Assembly: GCA_000320545.1 (NCBI GenBank)
Contig: ADNK01001098.1
Coordinates: 1-49,858, forward strand
Direction of reading: 5' to 3'
DNA length: 49,858 nt
Origin: Bigelowiella natans CCMP2755
Taxonomy: Eukaryota; Cercozoa; Chlorarachniophyceae
Shown here piece by piece: positions 12,770 to 22,183 of the stretch. Every line of letters starts with the position of its first letter. The first letter of the stretch is position 1. The notes below the pieces were generated by a model. It was not told the DNA's origin. It was given only the letters and a program-made list of their open reading frames with translations, and made no database searches. A program made the position numbers and the translations under genes.

Positions 12770-13260
12770 TTACAAAACAAGCTCTGCACCCTCAAGTACA
12801 GACTCTACATCAGCGATGAGGTCCTTATCTACAGGTGCATCACCGGCAACGGGAACGACAATTAAGGCGACACCACCCGCCTTTGCATACTCCATCACAC
12901 TATGAATCATGAGAAACTCGCTACTACCCCTGCTGCTGCCGCTGCTGCTCTTGCTCAGAGATTCTAATTCTTTCAATCTGAAGCTGGCAGCATTTTCACT
13001 AGTTCGGCACAGATGTAAAAATCCGTTTTCCTCCCCCACTACCTGTCCATTGCCCCGAAGGATGCCATCAGGTACAAGGACCTTTCCAGTCGAGTCGGCA
13101 ACGAAGAGAAGCGTGACAGAGCCGCGAGGGCTGTTGATGATGTCGTCTACACTAAGGAGAAGTTTCGCCTGCTTCTTCATCTGATTGTCCCAAGAGAAAG
13201 GCACACCTAATTCCACTCCGAGCCGTACTGGCCTTCGTAGAACTTGGAAATACATTTCTA

Positions 13261-13298
<38 letters not shown>

Positions 13299-14742
13299 TT
13301 TTGGACATGTCTGTATGATGCTCCACTTATAATAGTAGCACTTCTTCTTGTTCTTGTTCTTCTTCTTCCTCTTCGTCTTCTTCTTCTTCTACCTGTGTTC
13401 CTACGTAGCCTTGAATCCCTCACATGCCAGTGTGCGTATGGGCAGTGCCTGCACCCGTTTCCGCAACAGTACCTTCACACAGCAGACATACTGTGAGTGA
13501 ACATCTATACCGCTGTAAAATGACATCTTCCCCCTCTCGCCAAGCCGTCATAATGCATGGCACCACAGAGCAATTACTTCGCCGTTGCTTTTGTGGAGAT
13601 CAGCGCACGTTGTTCGGCATATACTCTCCTCTCACATGGGAAGCACTCATTTTCTTCCTCATCAAATATTTGTATCGTTTCATCCTCCTCCTCCTCCTCC
13701 TCCTCCTTACTACCCCCTGCTCCGGTTGAGAATCTCTGTCATGACGACATAGCCCGTATCAGGGTCCTCGTAGGTGTTCAGGCCTTTATCGCATGCCTCT
13801 GCGTGTACGAGCTCCCATCTCGGCGCCTCCTTTTCTCTCTCCACCCCTCTTCCCTCCCCATACCCCTCCTTCCCCTCCTCCTCCTCCTCTTCCGCCTCCT
13901 CCTCCTTGATTGCCAAATTGCCCCCTCCCGACCCGTATAGGAGGTGCTGTGTGTTGCTTCCGCTGAGAGCAGGGACCATCTCAAAGGGGAAGTCGTGAGG
14001 AATGAGCTCGGGACGCTGATGCAGCAATCCCACAAGAAACTGGAGAGCATCGAGCAAGCGAGGGCCTGGACGATTGAAGTGCTGATTCCCGTCGACTATC
14101 GCTACTTTTCCCTCCCTAACGCAGCGCAAGCGCTCCCACCAGTCATTGTCGGTGAGACTGGACCAGTCAGAGCTCGTTTCTTTGAGGCCAAACCCGCAGG
14201 GAGAGACTAAGGGAGGGGGAGCGGTGGGGGAGGGGTTGGGAGGGGAATAATGAGAAGGAGGAGAAGGAGAGGGCAGGGAGCCTCAACAACAGCAAAATGT
14301 CCACTCTCGTTCTCCTTTCGGTTTCCCCCTTTCACTGTCTAGTGCTGGTGGCAGCAGCAGCGGCAATATCAAGAGTGTTTTGGTGGTAAGATTGGGGCGT
14401 TGTGGTTTCTGTACGTTGTTAGTGAGTGAGTGAGTGAGTGAGTGAGTGAGTGCTGTTGTTGTTGCTCATTGCTCTTCTAACCGATCAGAAAGTCGGGGTC
14501 AGACTCTAGAAGAGTACTGGGATCTATGGGCACCGACTTCGCCCCCCTCCTGTTCAGAGGGTGCGAAGCTCCTGCGAGCTCTATTAGCTCAGGCGTCCAA
14601 TGTCCCCCGACGAATATCGGGTCCATCCATTCCACAAAAGCCACATTCAACGGGGCTCCTCTCTTCTGTGATGTTCGTTTGGCTTTGTTATATTGCTCAG
14701 TGGCCCAAGCAATAGTCAGGCACTCAATACTTGATCGTTCAT

Positions 14743-14787
<45 letters not shown>

Positions 14788-15806
14788 GAGGAGTGGTGGT
14801 GGGGGGGGGTATGTTGTGTGTGCGTGCGTGCGTGCGTGTGTGTGTGTGTGTGTGTGTGTGGGTAGAAGGGCCCCCCCCCCCTACAGCTTCCCCCCCCGTC
14901 CTCCGTTTCTCATCTTACAGTTTCATCCTCGTTCCGCAGTGCCGCTACCGCTGCTAACTCCTTTCCCGTCTGCGACCAGTATGCCAGCCTTTCTCGTAGA
15001 TCCTTGTGCACAGTGAGCGCTTCAGACTGGAGCGAAATGGCCTCTCCAACGGTTAGCACCGACGCGAGAACGTCATCGAGCGAGTACGGGTTCAGGCTAA
15101 CGACGCGCACAGGATGTGCAAACTTGTCAATACAGCGTTGGACAACTGCTAGGTCCACACTGCAGACCGAACAAAGATCTTGTGTGAGGATGACTGTGGG
15201 TTTCAGTGATTCAAGAAGCGCCTCATCAATCGAATAAAGAGGGCTCGACCCACTGGCTTCTGACAGGGAAGATCGGACCTGAGGGGGAGGGGGTCAGAGG
15301 GAGAAGAGGAAGAATTGAGGAGATGGAAAGGCAGTGGAGATACGGCGTGGAGCTACCATGTTTAACATAAATGGGTTTAGGCACAATCTCAGTTGTTTCG
15401 TCTCGTGGCTTTCCAATGGCTACTATTGATTGCCACAGCAAACCTGTGTGTCGATCTCCTTGCTGCTGAGCGATGTGTCTTGAATCGCTTGACTTGTGAG
15501 AACAGGAAGCTCTCCTAAATAGGTTGGGAAGTCGCACTCATGGCTTCGGCCTACGAGCATGCCATTGTAGCTCGGGGAGGAGGAAGCATCGTCTGTAGAC
15601 TGCCCGCCCCCTGGTGCCTTCTTCTTGCCGTCCCGCAGCTGTTCTTCCTCGATTGCAGCAAAAATTTCCGTAGCAGAGGGCAAGAGTGATACGACTCGGG
15701 GCGTAGAGCTGAAAGGTCTATTTCTTTTCACCCCTCCCCTCGTTCCTATCGTTAGCAAAGGAGCCCCGCTGCACGTTCTGCACGTGCGTCCAATCCTGGT
15801 CGCCAT
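12770..15806 (-). CDS. Cobalamin-binding (BtuF-like) protein fused to DUF5522 motif, mitochondrial
   Basis: Eukaryotic homologue of the cobalamin-binding/helical-backbone receptor family (BtuF-like) with an added cysteine module. Minus-strand exons: 15806-15444, 15278-14919, 14722-14482, 14206-13714, 13472-13393, 13257-12770, all in phase. The N-terminus (MATRIGRTCRTCSGAPLL, Arg/Ser-rich) looks like a mitochondrial presequence. Family landmarks follow: RVVSLLPSATEI, VGRSHECDFP, LPVLT, EIDTQ, SPLYSIDEALL, ILTQDLCSVC, VEWMDPIFVGGHWTPEL, SPCGFGLKET and DGNQHFNRPGPRLLDAL. A Glu-rich linker then leads to DPDTGYVVMTE and, after an intron, YCCGNGCRHCPY, which matches DUF5522. The last exon (about 160 residues) is unrecognised. 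Substrate and role are unknown; B12 binding is inferred from family resemblance only. Confidence 0.88.
13262..13297. repeat. (GT)n, intronic
   Basis: Lies directly before the acceptor (13258) of the last exon of the minus-strand gene, so on the sense strand it is a CA tract next to the 3' splice site. Confidence 0.93.
14421..14452. repeat. (GTGA)n tetranucleotide repeat, intronic
   Basis: Eight units of AGTG/GTGA just inside the intron after the donor at 14481 (minus strand). It is the clearest tetranucleotide array I saw in the window. Confidence 0.95.
14747..14861. repeat. (GA)n, poly-G and (GT)n cluster, intronic
   Basis: GA array followed by runs of G and then a GT array (14832-14861), all inside the minus-strand intron 14918-14723. 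Confidence 0.93.
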
Positions 15807-16947
15807 GGGTTATGTTCCGTCGGAGTATAAAGGGAAAAAAGGAAAGAGAAGCTGTTTTTTTTAGAAATAAAATGTAGTGTGTGCTTCGACATTGTCGCAC
15901 TCTGAAATTCCCCGTTGATTTCATCTGTTTTTTTTTTTCCCTTTGTGTGAGGGTGTTGGCATCTCCAACATTTTGGAAATGTAGCATCATCACTGTTCGT
16001 TCGTTTGTTCGTCCGAGTAGGCAAATTCCCGACCGGAGCGGAACCGGCGGGGAAGCCAATTTTCTTCAGATCTTTCCTTCTTTCTCTCCCTATTCTTTCT
16101 TTCTTTTCTTTCCGACCAAAGCAATGAAGCTTGCTCATCAGCTGCGCTAGCATTGCTTTCAACGACACACATGACTTTGTGCGGGCTAGCGGGGATGAGC
16201 GTTTGCAGGAGCCAAGAATTGCAACTGCAGACACAACGCTAACGCGGTCACGCTTCGCGTGTGGTGTGGGGTTTTGCTGTGTCCACTGAAACAAAAAACG
16301 CAGCGCAAGTTTGTTTTGTGCCACCTCGTTGCGTGAGTCACCCTCTGGCTTCTGCTGGTGTGATCTTCACGAGCATGTGACACATGTTGTGTCTGTGGTA
16401 CGATTTTTCTGTCATTGTGCGCACTTGACTCGCATTTCTGCAAGGCAACAATCTTTGATTTCTCGAACGCACATCTCTCACTGCAGCGTTCATTGAATTC
16501 AAAAAAGTCATGTCATTCATGCATGCCATGCTAGCATGCGTCGCTCGCACATGCACTCGCGCACGTGAACGGCTCTGCTTGTGGACAGTGTGCGCACTGG
16601 ATGATCTGGAATGGCATTGCTGGCATTCATGCAGAAGCACTCTCAATCATTGATCGATGTGATGTGCAGATAGCGGGCATCGGTGTTTTTCGCAGACATG
16701 CACCTTTAGCCTGTCCTGCCATCGAAGTCGATGCATGCAATGAGGTGATCGAGAAGTGAAACATGTGCCCAACCCTTCATTTTCAAGCAAGGCATTGATA
16801 GTTGTGCGGTCTAATTGCCATCTATTCTTTCGCCTCTATTTTTCATCCATCGTTCATCTGCCTGAAGATCTGCTTCAAATATAACCTGAAAGGTCTTCAT
16901 TTTGGCCATGGCCGCCTTATCCTTCACTGGCAAACCGCCCTCTCTTT
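15807..16947. other. Intergenic region with TGCA-rich island
   Basis: Lies between the start of the cobalamin-binding-like gene and the 3' end of the phospholipase A2-like gene, both minus strand. The part at 16140-16760 is rich in GCATGC, TGTGC and GCACTG words. Its open frames (for example 16338-16646 and 16565-16759) have no family motif and are probably chance. Confidence 0.55.
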
Positions 16948-18364
16948 CTAGCTGCCCCTTCTATGGAAAATAGCATAGTATTTGATACATTGCTGCAAAG
17001 GCAAGTTACAGTTTTAACTAAAGGCGAATAAATGTGAAATTTCCGAGGGAGAGAAGGGGGGGGGGTACATTTATGTAGGAACGTACTGACCTCCTTCACA
17101 AGAGCAACATCAGCATTGTGCAAGCAACGAAGATATCTGAGATAGGAGATCGTCTTGAAACGGAATATTGATGTATTTCTAAATGAAGAAAGCTTTGCTG
17201 TTCTAAGAAAGAGGATCTCTACCCTTCGCCGCGACATCGAACAGTGGTTGTGAAGTTTTCATTCAGAAAATTCCGATTGCGAATTTTAACTTTTGGGTGT
17301 GGCATTTGAAAACAGAAGAATAAATGCTTACTCAGTGTCTATTAGTTTCGCAGCGATGAAGTCGGGAATCTAAGCGACGATACATTTTTCTTATGATTCG
17401 ATCAGGATATCTCTAGCAGATGAGGGGAAAAGAATGCAAGGAAACTGCAAATACAATACCAGCGTCCTCACAGACATATAAGGTCCTTTATCCTGCCCAA
17501 GCCACCATAGCTTATCCCTGCCACTGCTTGTCAGCTTTGCATCGCAGTTGCAATATCTCATGTCATGGCGATAGCACACAGCGTCTGCAGCTGAACCAGA
17601 GAAGAGGGACAACAAAGTAGTACGATGGGAAAGAGCGAAAGATCGGGACGGGTGAGAGATCAATTCGTTCGCACATGATTTCGTTAGGAAAAGATGACGC
17701 TTCAATCTTTGAATCTTAAAAAGCTGTCAATGTTGCAGAGTACTAGGTTTACTACAACCGTCCATTGGCTCTCGATGAAAGGGGTCTTTACATGCACTCT
17801 GATATTAATGTAAAATTCATGAAAATGATGACGATATGGTAGCGGTATGAGGGCGTTTCATTTAGTATATGTCTCTGCTCTCTATACATAGTAAGGTATC
17901 TGTGACACACCATGCATCACCACCACAACAACCTTGATTTGATTTATCTCCGGGTTCGGCCCGCAAAAATTTCCGTACAATCTCAGAGGATTAATCTCGG
18001 CTTGTGTATCCAAAGATATCGCCTGACGAGGACGGTTGTGACACACACACACACACACACACAAAAACGCTCATAAAATTGGGCGGTGCTGAGGAAAGGG
18101 GATGGGATATTGAAATATATGTTGAGTTGAGACCATTGACAATGTGATTCCCGCTATGATATTCAGAAAGGGGCGCGATCGGGATGGAGTTCGTCTAGGA
18201 AGCATGGGAGGAACTTTGGAGACAAATTTACGTTGAGGCCCGGCAGGAGCGAGTGACTTCGCGATGTTTGCAATAGTAGTAGAAGTAGTAATAGTCGTAG
18301 CACAAAGGAACCCCAGCAGCAAGAATCCCAACAACTTGCTCCTTTTTCCCTTGGCCGCTGGCAC
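16948..18364 (-). CDS. Phospholipase A2-like protein with N-terminal hydrophobic segment
   Basis: Secreted or membrane-anchored homologue of the Ca2+-dependent phospholipase A2 fold, an enzyme that cleaves the sn-2 ester of phospholipids. Minus-strand exons: 18364-18134, 18022-17933 (or to 17911), 17590-17476, 17178-17091, 16992-16948. Residues about 11-35 form a hydrophobic signal or anchor segment (LLGFLLLGFLCATT). LRLYGNFCGPNP matches the Ca2+-binding loop and DAVCYRHDMRYC the catalytic His-Asp motif (CxxHD); the usual Cys two residues after the Asp is Arg. A downstream helix (HNADVALVKE) and YYAIF close the domain. The exon 2 to 3 junction is the weak point: ending exon 2 at 17933 breaks phase, while ending it at 17911 keeps phase and adds a Val-rich stretch; a missed micro-exon is also possible. 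Confidence 0.72.
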
Positions 18365-19351
18365 CCTGGAAGTCTACACGAGTAGCAATAAGTCGGTCTC
18401 AGCTTCCACAGAACGGCGTTATTGCATTATTTTATTTTGTGCGAGCTCGAAGTAGTACCATATGCATCGCCATGGCAGCTATAGTCCGGCCGATAACCAG
18501 CTGAGCTGCTTTGGTTCGAATAGGCTAAGAACAGAATAAAAGTGAAACCATAAATAGACCATTGCAGTCCTTAGACGACGGACATGTTGGCAACCTCTGC
18601 TCCGAAGCAGGGGGGCGGCGACTAACTTCTCGGGCGGCCGGAACTTTGATAGAAAAGATTGTAGAAATCAGGAAAAATCCCGCAAGGATATTGTCGCATG
18701 TAGAGAACGGCCATCTTTTCTGTAATAGCCCTCTGGCGTCAATGCTGATGTGAATTCTTTCTTGCGACATAAGTTTTGTTGATTTTATAGTATCAAATAC
18801 GCCTGTGTTCCGGTTCGAGTGCCAACGCCGAAATTTTGGCCGATCAAGCGCTCCCCACCCCTTATTTCTTAGCGAAGGCCGCTCGGGCGTGCGGAGATTT
18901 TTCTGAACGCCTCGGTTATCATCAAAATTACGTAGATGTAGTCGTGCTAGGTAGATGGGAAACGAGGCGATGTTCGGTAATCGGTAGCCATTCGGGTTTC
19001 TGAGCGACGAAAGAGAATGAAAAATAAATAGAGACGAAGTATGTTGGATCTCCACGTTCGGCTAAGCATGTCTATACATGCATTAACTTTGTGGTATTCC
19101 TTTACCCTACATTTTTGGGTAACCATGGCACGCCGTCGACCTCCACAATGCGCTTCGAAGCGTGGAGTGCTTATGGGATAGATGAATACGTAACATGCAC
19201 GTCGGCTTCTTCCGTTTCCCTCTTACTTTTCATAGCCATTATCCTCCACCCTCTGAGAGAATCCAATTAATGATCTTCTTTCTCAATGCTTTTCTCTTTA
19301 TGCTTTGACACTGCAGCGGCGAATCTTGCCTAGCTCTCCTCCCCACCCGCC
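18365..19351. other. Divergent intergenic region
   Basis: Separates the phospholipase A2-like gene (-) from the RhoGEF gene (+) and should contain both promoters. An unspliced 176-codon minus-strand frame spans 18525-19055. It has no low complexity, no recognised motif and no evident splice context, so I do not call it a gene. No tRNA or snRNA could be recognised. Confidence 0.5.
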
Positions 19352-21307
19352 ATGGGGCAGCAGCTGGTGTGCCGTGGCGGAGCGTCACAGGACCACAGAG
19401 CACGGATTCTGGGAGAAATCGTCTCCAGTGAGCAGAAATATCTGCGGAATCTCAGAACGCTCGAGCACGTCTACAAAATCCCGATGGAGAAACGCCTGAA
19501 GAAACTAGGAGGCGTAACGACAGACGACGTCAAAATGATGTTTGGCAACTTGTCCTCAATCATAGACCTCCATGAGTTAATATGCCGTGACTTTGAAGAC
19601 AACCTACAGCAGGCCCCGGAGACATTACAAAAATATTCCAAGTTTTTCCTTCTCTACATCCAATACTCCAACGGATACATGGAGGCTACGCAAAAGGTGG
19701 AGATGCTTAGGATGGGGAAGCGCTTTCGAACCTTTCTCGAGGACCAGAAGGAAGGCAGGGGGACTGTTCCAGCGGCGCCGAATATGCAAGTGCAGGATAT
19801 TTCTTCGTACTTAATCATGCCCATTCAGAGGGTGCCTCGCTACGAGCTCCTCCTACGGGAACTGTTATCGAAAACGCCCGACACACATATGCAGAAGCCG
19901 CAGATAGAATCGGCTCTGCAAGCGATCAAAGAGTCTGCAAAACAACTGAACGAGATGAAGCGCCAGTGTGAGTCGGCCGCTACGCTAGCAGAGTATTATC
20001 ACAGCATGAAGGGGGCTCCAAAGGATTTCTCGTTGCTTCGCGCAGGGAGATGTTTCCTTTCTTTTACTCCGGCCTTCTTCATGGCTGAGGGCTCCTCCTC
20101 CCCCTCCTCCTCCTTTTCAATGTCAAGTGGACGCAGAAAGAAGTGGGTCGAGGGTTATCTGCTCCTGTGCAACGATTTAGCTGTTCTACTGGACACTGGG
20201 TACAGCTACCTGTGGCACTGTATGCTGGAGCACGCACACTTCTCCGAGGTGGTTCACAATGCTGAGAAAATCAAGTTTTCATCATCGAACCCTAGCCTCA
20301 CCTCTTCGGACACTTCACGCCCCTTTGTAATGCGAATCGTGGCGGGAGAGAAGGAGAACCCGAAAAAGAAGAGGCGGAACTGGCCGTGGAGGAGTAGGAA
20401 AAAGAAGAACCCCGAGGAAAAGGGAGAGAAGGACCAGGATTCTCTGCAACATAGACGCGTCTCGTGGCTGGCAAGCACTGCCGCCGATCATAAGACAGGG
20501 GTGGCCCTACTCAAGCAAGTTCATGAGGCTACAGCACTGCTCGTACAGAATCAGCAATCGATGCTGTCCGCACAAAGAAGCGGTGGGAGTGGTTTCGATC
20601 CTGGATCAGGCAAGAAGGAAGAAGCGCGAGGTAGTATTCTGGCAGGGCTGGCGGGTTGGGCTTCCAGCCTCGGCTGGAAGGTCGAAAGGGACCCGTTTCT
20701 GACCATCTTAGACAACTTCCGAGCGACACGCCGCCCCCCTCGAGTTGTGGCGGCCGGTAGGACGGCCTTGGACGGAATTGGGGTGTATCGTGAGTTTGTC
20801 GCGGGCGATGCGGTAGCTCCGATCAATGGCGAAGAGCTTGTAATACACATTCCAAACACCGATGCGCTGATATTTGCGCTGCATAACCGCCGTACGTCAC
20901 CCCGTACAACGACGCAGCAGGCTCAGACACAGGCACAGCAGCAGCGACAACTACAACAGCATCAAGAGGGTGATGAATCCTCCTCTGCAAATGAGAAGCG
21001 AAAGAGGGGAGAGGACGGCCTTCGCGACTGTGTCCTTGTAACCAACAGAAGGGTGCTAGAGCTGAAGGAAGGCAAGGTGAGGCTAGAGATTCCGCTTGAC
21101 CACGTGCAATCCGCTATGCATAGCAGCAAGGACTCTGCAGATGAGCATGATGAGGTCTCTGTGAAGGTACACACGGGTGTCAAGTTTAGGGTCAGTGTTT
21201 GGCACAAGCAGGCTGCAGAATACCTGACGGCATGCCTTCAGTTCATCGCAGGGGAGTTACAGAAAGAGGCTGCTGCGGTGAATAAGGGAACAACGGCGGC
21301 AAGGTAA
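19352..21307 (+). CDS. RhoGEF: DH-PH guanine nucleotide exchange factor, intronless
   Basis: Predicted exchange factor for Rho-family GTPases, acting in actin and membrane signalling. A single exon encodes 651 residues from an ATG at 19352. The Dbl-homology domain covers roughly residues 15-215: GEIVSSEQKYLRNLRTLE is the CR1 helix and SSYLIMPIQRVPRYELLLRE the CR3 helix with the invariant PxQRxxRYxLLL pattern. A PH-like domain follows (about 230-400), with WVEGYLLLCNDLAVLL and a basic KKKRRNWPWRSRKKKN loop that could bind phospholipid. A second PH-like stretch lies at the C-terminus (CVLVTNRRVLELKEGKVRLE to WHKQAAEYL), after a Gln-rich linker. The protein begins MGQQLVC; Gly2 and Cys7 could be acylated, but Val6 departs from the myristoylation consensus. 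The lack of introns contrasts with nearly all other genes here. Confidence 0.92.
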   Translation: MGQQLVCRGGASQDHRARILGEIVSSEQKYLRNLRTLEHVYKIPMEKRLKKLGGVTTDDVKMMFGNLSSIIDLHELICRDFEDNLQQAPETLQKYSKFFLLYIQYSNGYMEATQKVEMLRMGKRFRTFLEDQKEGRGTVPAAPNMQVQDISSYLIMPIQRVPRYELLLRELLSKTPDTHMQKPQIESALQAIKESAKQLNEMKRQCESAATLAEYYHSMKGAPKDFSLLRAGRCFLSFTPAFFMAEGSSSPSSSFSMSSGRRKKWVEGYLLLCNDLAVLLDTGYSYLWHCMLEHAHFSEVVHNAEKIKFSSSNPSLTSSDTSRPFVMRIVAGEKENPKKKRRNWPWRSRKKKNPEEKGEKDQDSLQHRRVSWLASTAADHKTGVALLKQVHEATALLVQNQQSMLSAQRSGGSGFDPGSGKKEEARGSILAGLAGWASSLGWKVERDPFLTILDNFRATRRPPRVVAAGRTALDGIGVYREFVAGDAVAPINGEELVIHIPNTDALIFALHNRRTSPRTTTQQAQTQAQQQRQLQQHQEGDESSSANEKRKRGEDGLRDCVLVTNRRVLELKEGKVRLEIPLDHVQSAMHSSKDSADEHDEVSVKVHTGVKFRVSVWHKQAAEYLTACLQFIAGELQKEAAAVNKGTTAAR

Positions 21308-21310
21308 CAA

Positions 21311-22183
21311 GTTCGTTGTGTTTCTACAGTATAAGGCATATACCTCGCTCTCAGAGCCTTCGTTAGGACTTGGATCTCTTTGGAATGCATGTCAATCAGG
21401 GCACATAGTGCACGTTCTGACCGCAACGTAGCTGTACATTTGTACATTTTTTGTATATATACAATATGTACTAGTGTATAGCTGATAATGGTGAAGCTGG
21501 TCTATAAATAGTGACTTGTTCTTATTCATATTCATGCACATCGTATACACCTTCCTCTATTACTCGCCAACAATGCTCTCGCATCTCTTGATGGCATGCT
21601 TATGCATGATGCTCTTACTTATACTATTTTACCTGTGAACGCTTATTATTGTTACTGGCTATGCAAGCAAAGTATGCAGAGGTATTATTTGCTTTGCAAT
21701 GCACATCGTATGCACTACTAACTAGCTTATAGGCACAGGTGCACATACATAACAGCTGAAGCATAATGCATGTACCACGGCGATGCTATAACAGAAGCAT
21801 TTACCAATGTAATGCGTGCGAGCGTTGTTGCTTAACCGTAGTGTGTTCTCTCAAAAAACAGGTGTGAAAGCATCGTAGAAGGGTCTTAGGCACGTGTACG
21901 CACATGAATACTTACTATAATCCTTGATAATTGCTACGATGTTACTATGATTGCTACGATGTTACTATAATTGCTACGATGATGTACATCACAACTCTAC
22001 TCGGTCGCCGTGGAAAATGGAACACCGCAACGCGGCTTTCTGTAGATAACTCGCTGGTTCCTCTAATTCCATCGCCTACATGAGCTCTGTCGCATCTCTG
22101 GATTATCGTACCAATGCTGCGGTGCCGATTTGTAAACATGCTACAACGGAACAGCAGCATGTCGACCTGACCTAGCTTCACCA
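21311..22183. other. Convergent intergenic region, TGCA-rich
   Basis: Between the 3' ends of the RhoGEF (+) and Cdc37 (-) genes. The part at 21530-21930 carries many GCATGC/ATGCAT words, and a tandem repeat of about 20 bases (ttgctacgatgttactataa, slightly varied, roughly two to three copies) lies at about 21930-21985. No gene seen. Confidence 0.6.

Noticed and set aside
13580-13730. Acidic open frame ending in FDEEENECFPCERRVYAEQR on the minus strand
   Set aside because: It lies in the intron between exons 14206-13714 and 13472-13393, whose joining completes the DUF5522 motif in phase.
15752-16324. 190-codon minus-strand frame overlapping the start of the cobalamin-binding-like gene
   Set aside because: Overlaps exon 1 in another frame, lacks motifs and runs through a TGCA-rich island; composition explains the open frame.
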